NCBI GenBank assembly: GCA_025786725.1
Contig: JAHLTZ010000029.1
Location: forward strand, 248,001 to 312,000
Reading direction: 5' to 3'
Length of the DNA: 64,000 bases
From: Syncephalis fuscata
Lineage: Eukaryota > Zoopagomycota > Zoopagomycetes > Zoopagales > Piptocephalidaceae
The notes beneath the pieces were generated by a model. It had not been told where the DNA came from. It searched no databases and was given only the letters and a program-made list of their open reading frames with translations. Of this stretch, positions 35,836 to 48,800 are shown in pieces. A program made the position numbers and the translations under genes. Every line of letters starts with the position of its first letter. Within the stretch, counting starts at the first letter, position 1.

Positions 35836-38800
35836 ATGACGACGTCCATAATTACCAAACGGATTGGCGGAAGTTTTATGGCCTTTGGCCATACTCGACC
35901 GAGCTTGAAATTCACGCCAATGAAATCTTTAGGTGGTGTAAACAGTTATGGCCGCGTGTTTATTTGCACCACCATAAAACAGCCAGTGTTTTGTGCAAAC
36001 AGACCAGAAGCTAAATTGGTGAAGCAGATATCAAATCGTTTATGGCTAAGCCAGATACGCCATTATAATGGAGCAGGTTAGTAATGTTACTTGTTATTAG
36101 TATATTAAATAACCATACTTTGTATAATATCTACTTTATTATCCAGGTGGTCCTCAAGGAGGATTGCGTATGGATCCAAATCAAACACCTGCTAAAGGGG
36201 AGGCCCTTAAAGCTTATGTAAATAATACTATTTGTTTATTTAGTACATCACACTAAAGCAGTGTTTAGAGTATCGATCTAACCGAGTTGGCATCAACGGG
36301 GAAGCTCGATCCAGTTATCGGAAGAGATGAAATTATTCGACGTACAATTCAAGTGTAGGAATAGTTGTAACATTATAATTGCTAAATAATAATCAGCGAT
36401 AATTATTAGACTATCGAGACGTACAAAGAATAATCCGGTGCTTATTGGAGAAGCAGGGCAAGTTAATAGAGGTATTTTTTTATAATATTAACCTTCTATT
36501 TAGAGTGGGAAAGACGGCTATTGCTGAAGGACTTGCTCAACGTATTGTGAATGGAGAAGTGCCAGAATCAGTAAAAGATAAAAAAGTCATTTCATTGGAT
36601 TTGGGGGTAAGTAAAACAAATAATAGCTATGTAATAATGACAATAACAACAATAACAACAATAACAACAACAACAACAATAACAACAATAACAACAACAA
36701 CAACAACAATAATAACAATAACAATAATATAGGCATTGGTAGCAGGTGCCAAATACATGTAATTAAATATAGATTCAATGATTAGCTAGAGTAATAGTAA
36801 CATTAATAATAGGGGAGAATTTGAAGATCGATTGAAAGCAGTTTTACGTGATGTAGAAGGGGCAGAAGGCAAATTAATTCTGTTTATTGATGAATTACAT
36901 ACATTAATGGGATTGGGAAAGACATCAGGTGCTATGGATGCATCTAATATGTTAAAAGTAAGATAAAATAGCTATTTTAATGGTAACTTATACTAGTTTA
37001 GCCTGCTTTGGCTCGAGGTACATTACGCTGTTGTGGTGCTACAACGATTGATGAGTATCGTCAAGTAAGTCGATAGTAATGTTAACAACAGTAATATTGA
37101 ACTGTATTTACGATTACAGTATATTGAGAAAGATCCTGCCTTGGCTCGTCGGTTCCAATCCATTATGGTATTGTCTGGAATGACCTAGTAATTCGTATTA
37201 TTAATATACATATTAGGTGGATGAACCTACAGTACATGATACCATTTCTATTCTTCGTGGATGTAAGTTTGAATACTATCATGATGTATGATAAGTATAT
37301 TTATTAACAACAATATAGTGAAGGAGCGTTATGAAGTACATCATGGTGTACGTATTTCAGATAGTGCACTGGTTGCTGCTGCCACCCAGTCACATCGTTA
37401 CATTACTGATCGATTTCTACCTGATAAAGTAGGTAGATGTTTACTTGTACAAATCATTGTATAACAAATATTACAACTATAGGCTATTGATCTTATTGAT
37501 GAAGCTTGTTCCAAATTGCGATTACAACAAGAAAGTAAACCAGAAGCCATTGAAGTATTAGATAGGGCTATTATGACCATGCAAATTGAATTGGAATCAT
37601 TGAAAAAGGTATGGTTTATTAATAAATATAGCCAGCTATTAATTACAAATACATAGGAAACTGATACTGCTTCAAAAGAAAGACGAGAGAAATTACAAAG
37701 CGATCTTGCTGAAAAGCGTCAAGAATATGATCATCTTACTAGTGTTTGGAAGACTGAACGGTAAAGTTATTAACACGCTGTTAACCTTTTACTTACCATC
37801 TATTATAATTAGTGCTAAACTAGAAGAGATACAAAGTACAAAGATGGCACTGGAACAAGCACGAACCGATCTTGAATCAGGTAAATATCAATGATATTTG
37901 TGTATTAATCAATACTTAACTATGTATAGCCCAAAGACAAGGCAATTTTACTCGAGCCAGTGAACTTCGATATGGTGTTATTCCAGATCTTGAAAAGAAC
38001 TACCCAAAGAATCGTACGTATTTTTGATACACAGTAGTCAGCAATCGCCTAATTTTTATGAATAGTGTTGAAGAAGAAGATGCAGAGGCATTGGTTCATG
38101 ACCGAGTAACTTCCGATGATATTGCTGGTGTTGTATCACGCCGTACTGGTATTCCTGTCCAAGTAATTATTATAAATAACATTTATAACATTAGTAATAC
38201 TGGCTAATCAATTAATTATACTATATATATATATATACATATATATAGAATCTAATGAAAGGAGAACGAGAAAAGCTACTTCATATGGAGGATGCTTTAG
38301 GTAAACGTGTTGTGGGACAGGATGAAGCCATTCAAGCTGTATCTGAAGCTGTAAGGTAAGTATTAAATGATGCGCTATTACAGTTTATTTAATATCAATA
38401 TCCATCAGATTAAGTCGTTCAGGACTACAAAGTGATACACGTCCCATCGCATCATTTATGTTTCTTGGGCCTACAGGTGTGGGCAAGGTAGGCTTAATAT
38501 ACAATCGACATCTGCATTATTACCTATTACCTATTGACCACATAGACTGAGCTATGTAAAGCCATTGCCAACTTTTTATTTGATACCGAAGCAGCTATTG
38601 TACGAGTTGATATGAGTGAATATATGGAACGGTAAGTAAAATGTATAGTATAGTGTCAATACTAACGTGCAATGATATAGATTTGCTGTTTCTCGTCTTA
38701 TTGGTGCACCTCCAGGTAAACTAATAGTCATTTACAATTGTTTATCACTATAGCTTATATATATATATATTGGCTATATACTATATACTATATACTATTC

Positions 38801-39691
38801 TTAATAGGCTATGTAGGTCATGAAGAAGGTAATTATTTGATATTTTATTTAATATAATCACTAATCATAACAATACTAGGCGGTGAACTGACCGAGGCGG
38901 TCCGTCGTAAACCATACGCCGTAGTATTACTTGACGAAATGGAGAAAGCTCATCGAGATGTATCAAATCTACTACTGCAGCTACTTGATGAAGGCCATCT
39001 AACCGACAGCAAGGGACGTCGTGTTGACTTCCGCAATACAATCATTATCATGACCTCTAATCTAGGTGCTGATGCTTTAGCATTGGATCCAACAAAATCT
39101 GGACATGTCGGCGTGGCTGCTCAAGAAGTGTTATGGCAGCAGTACGCCATCATTTCTCACCGGAATTTATTAATCGTATTGACGATCTAGTAAGTGAATT
39201 TCATAATAAACAATCATTTATTAACAAAAAAAACTATAGGTTATCTTCAATCGATTATCGCGCTTAGCATTACGTGATATCGTCGATGTTAGACTGGCCG
39301 AAGTACAGGCCCGTTTAGCAGATCGTCGTATCCACATAGATGTCGATGAAAATGCCAAGAAATGGCTAGCCAATGAAGGCTATGATCCCATTTACGGTAA
39401 GGCCAATGGCAAAAGAAAAAGAAAAAAAAGAAAACTGTTTATTATGAGCGTGTCTAATATAACCGCTTCTGATTAGGTGCACGCCCGCTTAATCGACTGA
39501 TTCATAAACAACTGCTAAATCCGCTGGCCAAGTATCTCATCGAAGGCAGTATTCGTTCCGGGGAGACTGTCCACATTACGACAGAAAAGGCAGCCACAGG
39601 AGAAAACTTGTTTGTTATGCGCAATCACCCTCAAACCAAGTCGGCTGACACCACACCTGCTACAAATGGAGACCGTCCGTTATCATCCTAA
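35836..39691 (+). CDS. HSP78: Mitochondrial Hsp78 / ClpB-type disaggregase
   Basis: Starts at 35836 with a basic, acid-poor leader typical of mitochondrial import ([14 protein letters not shown]), and ends at 39691. The protein, split over about 18 exons, lacks the ClpB N-domain and begins D1 soon after the leader ([22 protein letters not shown]). D1 Walker A is GEAGVGKT and Walker [11 protein letters not shown]; the coiled-coil M domain is present ([18 protein letters not shown]...). D2 Walker A is GPTGVGKT, Walker [10 protein letters not shown], sensor TSNLGAD, and the D2 arginine region [10 protein letters not shown]. It refolds or extracts aggregated proteins with mitochondrial Hsp70. The intron at 36458-36503 has a GC donor. 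A base is missing near 39127 ([18 protein letters not shown] is recovered by a one-base shift), and the exon junction near 38010-38070 does not join cleanly in my reading. Confidence 0.92.
36641..36728 (+). repeat. AAC/AAT microsatellite in an HSP78 intron
   Basis: About 88 bases of interrupted AACAACAAT repeats occupying most of the intron that follows the exon ending ISLDLG. Confidence 0.9.
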
Positions 39692-40209
39692 CTAACTACT
39701 ACCCATTGTCATCATACGGGGCAGCGTTAATAAACAAGCCAGTTTTTTGTACAAAAAATAACAATTTGATTCTATTAGTGTTGTCATGATGATTATTGTA
39801 CGATATTATACTACAGGTGGTTAAAGGCGTCACCGTCACACAGTAACATGTGGGTCCTGTGTCTCTGTAAGGATATGGATAAAACAAAAGCAAAATGTAT
39901 TCGTTTTTCTCTCTATTTGAATAACCGGCATGTGGTCATGAAACGTATATGATTGGCTATCTGGATGTCTTTCTTCACTCATCCTTCAGTGCTACTACTT
40001 AATGCCGCACCAGTTGGACATAATGCGTCAATTTTCATTCTCCACTTTCTTACTGCGCTTTAAAGACTACGCTTGCGCTTCCTTCTTTATTACTATTATT
40101 ATTCTATTACTATTACCACTAGTTGCCCTTCTCGATTATTAGCGTCTTATACACGCCATCTAGTTCCAACCACTATACATCTAGTACCTTACTTATAAAC
40201 TTATTAAAG
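39692..40209. other. Spacer and leader of the small secreted-protein gene
   Basis: No gene seen. The last 150 bases are pyrimidine-rich, as in other leaders here, and share the string CAACCACTATACATCT (40167-40182) with the orphan spacer at about 10140; this may be chance. Confidence 0.5.
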
Positions 40210-41003
40210 ATGCGTTCTTTCTCTATTGCTTCGCTAGCTTTAATAGCCACTGCCGCCTCTCTCGTCCAAGCCGAATGGCAAATCACCTCCCTCCCCATTG
40301 GTGAGCGTGAAGGCATCTGCAGCCAGAACACGGCCTACTGTTTGAACAACTGTAATAACAAAGCACCAATGAACTTCTGCAATGCCAAGACTATGGGTTG
40401 GAACTGGTAAGTTAGAACACAGCGGCGATAGCTGCATCTATGCATAAAGTGGGGATGCAAGACCACGGTGCGCGGTCTTTGAGGCACTCAATGGCATTTA
40501 ATTTGTTGCTAAAAGGAGAGGATGATGTTAATTACTATGCATTGCTGATAGCCATGATGGCCGACGCTTTGCAGCATGTATTTTGGCATAAATGATGATC
40601 ATAGTAATAGCAATAGTATCTAACCATACAGTTTAATAATGATAACTTTAGTGGATGTGCCGAAAAGACCCCCGATCTTGCAGAAGCTTCCTGGCCAATT
40701 GTGCGTGCTGAGTGCCGTGGTCGTGCCACTGATTGCCAGAGTACGTGCCAAAAGGATCCAGCTAAGATGACAGACTGTTATGCCAAGTGCGCCGATACCT
40801 ACCAGTGCGATGCTGGTAAAATGCCAGCTTCCAACCTCCGTGTAAAGGATGTATCTACTGCTCCTGACTATGCCAGCTCTGCATCCACTGGCAATGGCAC
40901 CAAGGGATCCAACGCTGCCGATAGCTTGACGCCTTCAGCTGTCTCATTGTCCTACACTGCTGGTGCATTAATCGTAGTTGCCGGTGCTATGTTGACTCTC
41001 TAA
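40210..41003 (+). CDS. Small secreted cysteine-rich protein, probably GPI-anchored
   Basis: Two exons, 40210-40406 and 40652-41003, with an unusually long 245-nt intron, give 182 residues. A signal peptide (MRSFSIASLALIATAASLVQA) precedes a domain with a regular cysteine pattern: ICSQNTAYCLNNC, NFCNAK, WNCGCAEKTPD, then ECRGRATDCQSTCQKD and CYAKCADTYQC. The WxCxC followed by P and repeated CxxxC spacing is typical of a fungal GPI-protein domain I associate with DUF7707, though I cannot check this. A Ser/Gly/Asn-rich linker and a hydrophobic tail ending at the stop (ALIVVAGAMLTL) suggest GPI attachment. Role unknown; likely cell-wall or surface. Confidence 0.85.
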
Positions 41004-41551
41004 AAGTGTTTGATACTTTTTATTCACTACGACAGATACGCTTTAGTTGCAATGTCCATCTTTCGTTATTATTACGCCGCTGTTTTTAATAAGTATATTA
41101 ATAAATATATATATATACATCTATTTATGCAAGAGCCCACGTTATAACAACGATGTTTGAGCCCCGTGGCTCATGTGACACTGGCTTATACAACCGGTTT
41201 TTAGATTTTAATGTTGGTTAGATTGCGCTGAGTGTATTATTGGTGCCGGCTAGTGTATTGGCTTTGATTTTAGCTTTTAATTTAACCGTAAATTGTAATA
41301 ATATGATTTAACAAGTTTTTATTAGTTGGTTATATTTTATATTTTTAATATTATATAGCTGTTATAGATAATCTAATAGCTTTAGTGCTATGCATCTTTA
41401 TGCACAATATAACACGAATCTTGATAATACGTAAAATAAGTGACAATTTAGTATAAACCAATTTATTGTTCATGACTATATAGCATTGATTGTTCAAAGC
41501 TATTACAACTTGAAGAAACAACGAATTTAAGTATAGATATAAGATTAACAG
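41004..41551. other. Convergent 3' spacer
   Basis: AT-rich 3' flanks of two converging genes, including a TA-rich stretch at about 41100-41120. Nothing else is recognised. Confidence 0.6.
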
Positions 41552-42143
41552 TTAATGATTGTGCCTGTACTCGCTTAGTTCTTCGTCCAATTTGGCTTTT
41601 TGAGCATTAAACATTTTAATGTTGCTTTCCATGTTTTTAATGTTACTTTCAAGCTGAGCAATATTGGCATTCTCCAGTGAAATGTCACCGTTAAGAGTAC
41701 GAATATGGCTTTCAATAATGCGTGAATAACTAGATTCCTAAATTAATATTGCACATTCATAATGAATAGTTACTACAAATAATTCCAATTTACAGCCAAA
41801 TATTACTTACATTTGTTTTGTTTCCGCCCACTAAAGTGGCATTAAAAGCAGTATACTTTTAGTCATTTAGATATATATTTTAAACCACAACTTACATTTT
41901 ACGGATACTAATTTATCATTTACAGCAAAAACCGATCCAATTAATTACTATCAAAGATATCAAATAAAATTATTGCTTACCACCTATTTATTTCAATTAA
42001 TAAATGTTATGTAGTTAGTATCTGAATATTTATTGTGGCTGTAACATACCACGGCGAATTTGGTTTGGCAAAGCATCTACTAGAGCCGTGCTAGCCATAA
42101 AAGTTGCGATAAAGACGCAAGTAGCAAGGATAGAGATCTTCAT
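41552..42143 (-). CDS. Small secreted coiled-coil protein encoded by microexons
   Basis: My model has exons 42050-42143 (94 nt), 41981-41983 (3 nt), 41896-41907 (12 nt), 41811-41830 (20 nt) and 41552-41737 (186 nt), separated by introns of 66, 73, 65 and 73 nt. It encodes 104 residues (103 if the 3-nt exon is skipped; both keep the frame). Exon 1 encodes a signal peptide (MKISILATCVFIATFMAS). The middle exons give a short Gly/Lys segment with the sequon NKT, and the last exon a heptad-like helix (IIESHIRTLNGDISLENANI, then repeated ESNIKNMESNIKMF). Each microexon is bounded by AG and GTAAG or GTAAGC. I recognise no homologue; it could be a secreted effector-like or structural protein. The model rests on splice signals and frame only. 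Confidence 0.65.
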
Positions 42144-42771
42144 GTTGATATCGAGTGAATAAAATAAACAGAGGTTATAAATTGAAGTAGAAAACAAAGT
42201 AGCGGTTTGGAACTTTAATAGATGGCTAAATAGACGGTATTCAAATGTACCAGCGGTGGAGTGCGTTGTTAAATTGTATAGTAGTTACAATTGGCAGTAA
42301 TATCGACAAGTTATATACATGTAGTTTGCTGGACCTATACTTAAATAAATTGACCGCGTGATGCTATCAGTTTTACCATTTGATCTAATAGCTACATCTT
42401 TTTACTAAGTTTTATGCGGCATGATAATATCAGGCGATTCGTGCTTGCATTTCGTATTGACGGATGAGCCGCATGTTTATACTGACGCTTACACTTTAGT
42501 TCAATCGTCATGCTTTTTGACTAGCTTCATGCGGTATGGTAGTATCAGATGATTCGTGCTTGCGCTTGCGTTAACTACGACGATACCTACTAAGCTGATA
42601 CGACTATTACGCAAATCGAACAATAGATGTGTATAAATCTTTTTTATCTTAGTCAATACTTGTGCTAAATGTATTTATTAATACAGCTATACAATATACT
42701 TTTTAACTTTAATATTTTTAATAAATAATATACCATTTGACTAATACAGTTAAACAATATTTATTTGGTAT
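42144..42771. other. Spacer upstream of the microexon gene
   Basis: Promoter side of the microexon gene and 3' flank of the ketoacyl synthase gene. It contains the repeated 55-bp element listed separately; otherwise no gene is seen. Confidence 0.6.
42396..42564. repeat. Tandem 55-bp imperfect direct repeat in a promoter region
   Basis: Units at 42396-42450 and 42509-42564 share ATGCGG.ATG.TA.TATCAG and end in GATTCGTGCTTGC, about 80% identical by eye. They lie 250-420 bases upstream of the microexon gene start and may be duplicated regulatory sites. Confidence 0.8.
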
Positions 42772-44695
42772 TTATGCCACATATTTCGAAATACAAAGTG
42801 AAGCATTGGTACCGCCAAATCCAAATGAGTTGGAAAGAGCGTGTTTTAACGGTGCTTCAGAAGTAAGCGGTCGACCTTTTAATGGCACATAGTCCAAATC
42901 AAATATTTCAGCTGTTGTTATCTGCGTCTCAGTTGGCTGTTCTGTATTACTACTATTACTACTATTATTAGCAGTAACTGCACTAGGCTGGTGTAAATTG
43001 GCTGTGGGAGGCAATGTATTCTAAGAAAATCAGTGTTAATGTAATGGATTATAAATATAAAATACAGTAGATTACATGATAAACAGATAGAATGGTAAAT
43101 AAGCCTTCGACTGCACCAGCAGCACCCAACAGATGACCAATCGATCCTTTACAAGAAGAGATTGCCAATGGTCGTTCTCGTAAATGATTGGTATCATTCA
43201 GAAGAGCCGATCGTATTGCTCTGTGCTCGCACACATCACCTATGGCCATTGTTAGCTATCTATCGTGCTATTAATAGTCATTTACCTATAGGTGTAGATG
43301 TGGCATGAGCATTAACATATTCAATATCTTGCGGCTTTAAACCGGCTCGTTCAATGGATCGTCGCATAGCTAATGCTGCACCAGAACCATCAGGTGGTGG
43401 TGCAGTCATATGATAGGCATCCCCTAAATGGCGTTCGTTCAAAGTATTTATCATAAACGTTAAAGCCTACCTGATAGACCATAACCGGCAATTTCGGCAT
43501 AAATAGTTGCACCTCTGCTCCGTGCATGTTCCAATTCCTATATCAAAATTAATAGGCAAATAATTGCTTTATCCAGCGCTAATCTACCTCAAGTACAACA
43601 ATACCCGCTCCTTCGCCAATAACAAATCCATCACGGTCGCGGTCAAATGGTCGAGATGCTTCAGCGGGTCGGTCATTAAACCGAGTTGATAAAGATCGTG
43701 CACTAATAGTGTTATAATAAAATTAACATCATTAGTAGCGCTGTAATAATAATAATAACAATAACAATTACCGAGCAAACCCTGCAATAGCCAATGGATG
43801 CATACAAGCTTCAGTTCCTCCAGCGACCATGACATCAGCATCACCAAATTGAATAAATCGAGATGCATCACCAATAGCGTGTGCACCAGTTGTGCAAGCT
43901 GTTGCCACCGCATGATTTGGTCCCTAATTATAATGATGAACACTATAAAATACACTTTTGTAATACTTACTCTAAAGCCGTGTTTAATCGACAATTGTCC
44001 CGAGGCCATGTTAATTAACATACGCGGTGTAAATAAAGGCGAGATTGGTCGAAGGCCCTGATCATTTATACCATTCAGCTGCTTAACATACAATAAAATA
44101 ATACATTATACTTACACGCTTTGCAAAATCACAACTACTATCGTAAATATCTTCAAATCCGCCCATGCCTGATCCAATACAAACGCCCTATGATTTGTAT
44201 TAAATTCATAGTACAGATTCTTTATTATTAATGGTAGTCATTATTCCCAATAACTTACTGTGCGTTCTTTTTGTGCATCAGTAAGATTATTGATCCAATT
44301 GGCACTTGTTAATGCTTCCTGTGCTGCTGCCAATGCATACTGAGTAAATGGAGCCAGTTGACGTAGTTCCTACACATATCATACTTGATAAGTATAACAG
44401 CCAGCCTTTTAGCACTTGCTAACACGCTTACTTTGCCTTCAAACCACTCTTTTGGATCAAACTTTCCTTCTGTATGTGAACCGCGCGGTATAACCGCACC
44501 TACCGTCGATGGTAGACCGTCGAAACGGCCACGTAGATGGGCAGGCGCGTCAGGTCCTACCAACGATACAATACCTGACACACCCGTCAAAAGCCGTGGC
44601 CAAACGTGTCCAATACCAACACCAAGCGGGCAAACAACACCCAGTCCGGTAACAACTACTCGTCGAGTAGTAGCTGTGGCAAGTGCACGCGACAT
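42772..44695 (-). CDS. CEM1: Mitochondrial beta-ketoacyl-ACP synthase (FabF/KASII type)
   Basis: Starts at 44695 ([21 protein letters not shown]) and ends at 42772, in about eight exons. The catalytic triad is present: Cys in [14 protein letters not shown], His in [12 protein letters not shown], and His in [15 protein letters not shown]; the conserved [10 protein letters not shown] loop closes the active site. This is the FabF-type condensing enzyme of type II fatty acid synthesis, which in fungi is mitochondrial (yeast Cem1) and supplies octanoyl-ACP for lipoate. The N-terminus is short but Arg/Ala/Thr-rich, compatible with import. A fungal-specific Ser/Asn/Thr insert (about 26 residues, [12 protein letters not shown]) lies between the last two motifs. 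It is divergent from the ICT1-like gene 112 bp away. Confidence 0.93.
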
Positions 44696-44807
44696 ATTAA
44701 TAAGACTTAAAACAAAATGATATCAATTTGAATAGAAACATTTTAATTTTTATTTACTTTTTTCTTATTAGAATTCATATACAACCAACCATAGTCGATA
44801 AGCAGCA
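44696..44807. promoter_or_regulatory. Short bidirectional promoter, CEM1 / ICT1-like
   Basis: Only 112 bp separate the two divergent start codons, both of nuclear genes for mitochondrial proteins. The spacer is AT-rich without a clear TATA box. Shared regulation is an inference. Confidence 0.5.
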
Positions 44808-45343
44808 ATGCAACATCTTTTCACTATGCGTACGCGCTATTACCAGACCCTATTGTCTGGAATGACTAAAAGGCCAGGGCAGTTCTATCAATACTGTCGA
44901 CCAGAAACACGGTCCATAGCAAGGATTCAACGGTTTAGTGTATCGTCTCGTTGGTTAGAAATAGCACACGACGACCCAGCTACTGATAGTGATACCGAAG
45001 GACTATGGACATCTGAGGAACGCGAGAGATATCGTCAAATGAATGAGTGGCAATCTAAATTTACACGCGATAAAATTCCATATCGTAAGTAGAATAATCG
45101 CCATAATAGTAAAAGTTAACAGAATAATTGATTACCATCATGATGATAGGTACATTTGAAATTCATTATATGAGAAGTAGTGGACCAGGTGGTCAGAATG
45201 TTAATAAACGTAGGTATTTATAGAATATTGGCATTAATTACATTTACATTACAACCAATAGTTTCTACAAAGGTTGATATGCGATTTGAATTAAAATTTG
45301 CCAAATGGTTACCTGAAGCAGTACGTGATAAATTGGCCCAACA

Positions 45344-45374
<31 letters not shown>

Positions 45375-45752
45375 TAGATAGGCATTTATAAAACAATTTA
45401 CTTAATATTTATATTTAGGAAGCATCACGTCTAAATAAACATGGTGAATTTGTATTTACATCAGATAGAACACGCTCCCAAAAGATGAACTTGGAAGACT
45501 GTATTGACAAATTATATGATGCCATTATGCAAGCCTCACAAACTCCTAAAGAGCCAGATGCTGACCAACAAGCCAAAGTAAAACGCATGTATGTAGTTTT
45601 CTGTATATAAATATAATTAATACACTTTCTAACATTGGCGTATCTTTTTTTATAAACAAAATAGGAAGGAAGCTGAGAAGCGACGTAGAAAAGAGGATAA
45701 ACAACGCCGTTCTGACAAAAAATCCAGTCGTCGTTCTAAATACGACAATTAA
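44808..45752 (+). CDS. Mitochondrial GGQ peptidyl-tRNA hydrolase, ICT1/mL62-like
   Basis: About five exons from 44808 to the stop at 45750-45752. The release-factor catalytic motif is intact in RSSGPGGQNVNK, followed by the KVDMRFELKFAKWLPE segment and SDRTRSQKMNLEDC, typical of ICT1/YaeJ-type stand-alone GGQ proteins, which lack codon-recognition domains. The C-terminus is strongly basic (KEAEKRRRKEDKQRRSDKKSSRR), the tail that enters the empty mRNA channel in this family. The N-terminus (RTRYYQTLLSG... with few acidic residues early) suggests mitochondrial import. The protein should rescue stalled mitoribosomes or be a mitoribosomal component (mL62). The acidic insert DDPATDSDTEG precedes the catalytic domain. 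Confidence 0.88.
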
Positions 45753-45878
45753 CTAATTTATTGGCTGCGATAATAGTAATAATAATATTAATATTAGTGT
45801 TAACATTGTTCTTGTTTTATGATGATTAGTGTTGTCTAGAGACAAGCTGTAGGTGTTTTGTTGTAGATAAATAATGAT

Positions 45879-48800
45879 TTACAAAATACCGTTCGAATAG
45901 TATTGATAAGTGTCATAAAGACGGGTAAATACATTGCCGTAACTACTCATAATTAGCTTATCGACAAATTCCTCAGCTTGTGTTTCATTTAATGCGGTGA
46001 CAGCGATCACGTAGAGCAGGGATAGTTGTTTCACTTGCTAAACAAGGCAACCGAGAATCTAAAAGTAATTATACGAGCTAATTAGCTGGTTAAATTAGTT
46101 TGTTAAAGATTTCTTACCTTTTTGCATCATTTCAATGAGTAAAATTAAATTGCCTACTGCTTTTCTGATAACCAAAAATGCCTTTTTTAATAATATCTTA
46201 AATTCGGCAAACTTTTCTCCACTAACACCACCGAGAATATCAACATACTCTTGGGGCAGTTTAAAGGGTGCCATTTCAAACCCGACTGAACCTGGTGAAT
46301 TGGATAGCATGAATCCAAAATCAATATCTAGATTGTTTATACAATTAATGTTGATATTATTACAAGTTATATTATACTTACGAATAATATGTCCATCTTT
46401 GTCTAGTAGTACATTGCCATTGTGTCTAATAATAATAATAAATATTTAAATAGTTAAATAAATAAAATAACCACTTACCGATCTTTAAGTTGTAAAATAT
46501 AATTAACAACCGAATATCCAGCTAAACTACGCATAAAACAATCTTGAGCACGTCGGAATTCCTCGGTACTTGGATCGCCAAATTCCTATATTGTGTTAAT
46601 TAATAGATTAATAAATATAATATCCACTTACTTGTACAAAATAGTCATAAAGTGTAAATACAAGACCTCGATGATTCAGGTTACGAGCATAGCCTTCTTT
46701 CTTTAGCGAATGAATAGAAACACTGTTTTTAATTGTTTCCATAAGACCAGATCCATTAGAAGTAACTAGAATACGATAGCTAATACACACATATCAATAA
46801 CAACAAAAGTATATATAGCTAGTAACTTACTATTTGACCCAAACGTCAACTTTTGCCTGTTGCCAGATACGTTGCATTTCTCGAATCAATTGTAAAGCAA
46901 ATTGTTCTTGTCGTAAATCATCGCCTGTTTTAACAATGACCGACAATAGACGCCAATTTGGATGATGACCAAAAGGCGATGAAGCACGAATACGTGCTTG
47001 TTTCATTTCCCAACTTTCACGAAGGATAGCAGCTATATTATTGTTACATGGTATTAATTAGTATAATGAGTAGTTGTTACTTATTACTTATTACTTAATA
47101 ATAATAATAATAATACTTACCACTAGGATCATTCTTATCACGTTTAACAACATTCATAAGATCGCGTTCATTTTCAATCATTTCTCCACCGCCACCTTCA
47201 CCGCCTGATCCACTGGTGACGTGATTCATGCCTTCAGTGTTTAGTTTTTGTAAACGTTCCTCTTCTAAAGCCATCATTTCTCGAATAATACGTTCACGGA
47301 TCTCTTCAAGTTTGCCTTTGCCATTGACACTGGCTGTAGCACTTTTAGATGCACCAGCTCGTCGACCTGTACCTTCCCGTTTGCTTTGTTCGGCCAGTTG
47401 GGCCAACATCACGGCAGCAGTACGCATACGCTCTGAAAACTCATCGGTACCACCGGCATTGGATGTACGTCGAGCCAATACTGTGCTAAAGTAATCGCCA
47501 TTAGCATTTGTGCTTGTGTTAAAATCGATATTCGGATCAGTTTCCACTCGAGCTAATGGTCGTTTAAATGAATCACGTCGTGATAATGTAACTGCAGCCG
47601 ATGATTTACCGACTGATCCAAGAGCCACTGGTGCTGTTGCAGCACCTTGTAATGAATGGGATGGTGCAGAATTGGTACGTTGAATAAGTGGCCGTATGCC
47701 ATCAGCAGCTGTATGTGTCTCCTTAATCTCTGTCGAGGAGACATGTCGCTTTTCTAGTTTAACCGGCTGTTGTTGTGGCATATCTGATTCATCGCTTGAG
47801 CCGTCATCGGCCGTTTTAAGTAGTAATTCTGGCTGATAAAAGGGCATTTCATTTTCTTTTGACTGAGCCATTTCTTTAATCTTCTGTGATTTATATAAAG
47901 CACCGCCAAATAGTTCATCTGTATCTTCATCATCTATATCAAGTGATGGTGATCGTTGCCAGGTTGACTCTTCTTCTAAATCGGTGCTTTCCCAACGACC
48001 GAGTTGCTGTGGAGGCTGTTCATCTTCATCTTCATGTTCTTGTTCGAGTACTTCAACAAGTAGCAGGTATGGCACCTAATAGCCAGATTAATTAGCCTAA
48101 CTACTATTAACATCAACAATGATTTACCTTTTCGGCAGAATTCAATACTACACAGTCTTGTAATGCTACTCGAACAACCTGGTGATGGTAAGGACGTTCT
48201 GCTGTTGCCGAACACCATAAAGGAATACAAACATCGGCAGGTAGATTATGGTTTAATAAAGTTAATTCAGCTTGTAATGCACTTTGTCGGGCAGGTCGGG
48301 CAGCGCTGCATAGTCGTTTTGAGATATCCACCAATGCCATCACAAATTGCATTTCAGAATGGAAATAATGAGAAGTCAATAAACGTTCACGTCGTTCTGG
48401 CTCTACGTCAGCAATGCCACTATCGCCTAGTTCACGTATCGAGCTGCTATCATCGGCTAGGCCATGATTTGAGCTATTGCTAGCTGTGGTATTTCTACGA
48501 CGACGGCGATGTCGTGCTTGGGTAGATGGACTAATACGAAATGAATCGGCCGCCTTTTCCATAAAACGACTTAGTGAGAATGCTTTACCACGATGCAATT
48601 CTTCAATAGTAGGTGAGTTTGTAGGAAATACACCAGATAAGCGTTTAAGAAAACGTTGTGAAATAATCGACTCTCTATCGCTTACACTAGCCCGTGGTGA
48701 CATATCGCCTTGATCTGTATTATCATTAAGTGTACTATCTCCACCATTGTCGTTGTCACCTTCGTCGTCGTCGTCGTCGTCGTCTTCCTCTTCGTCATCT

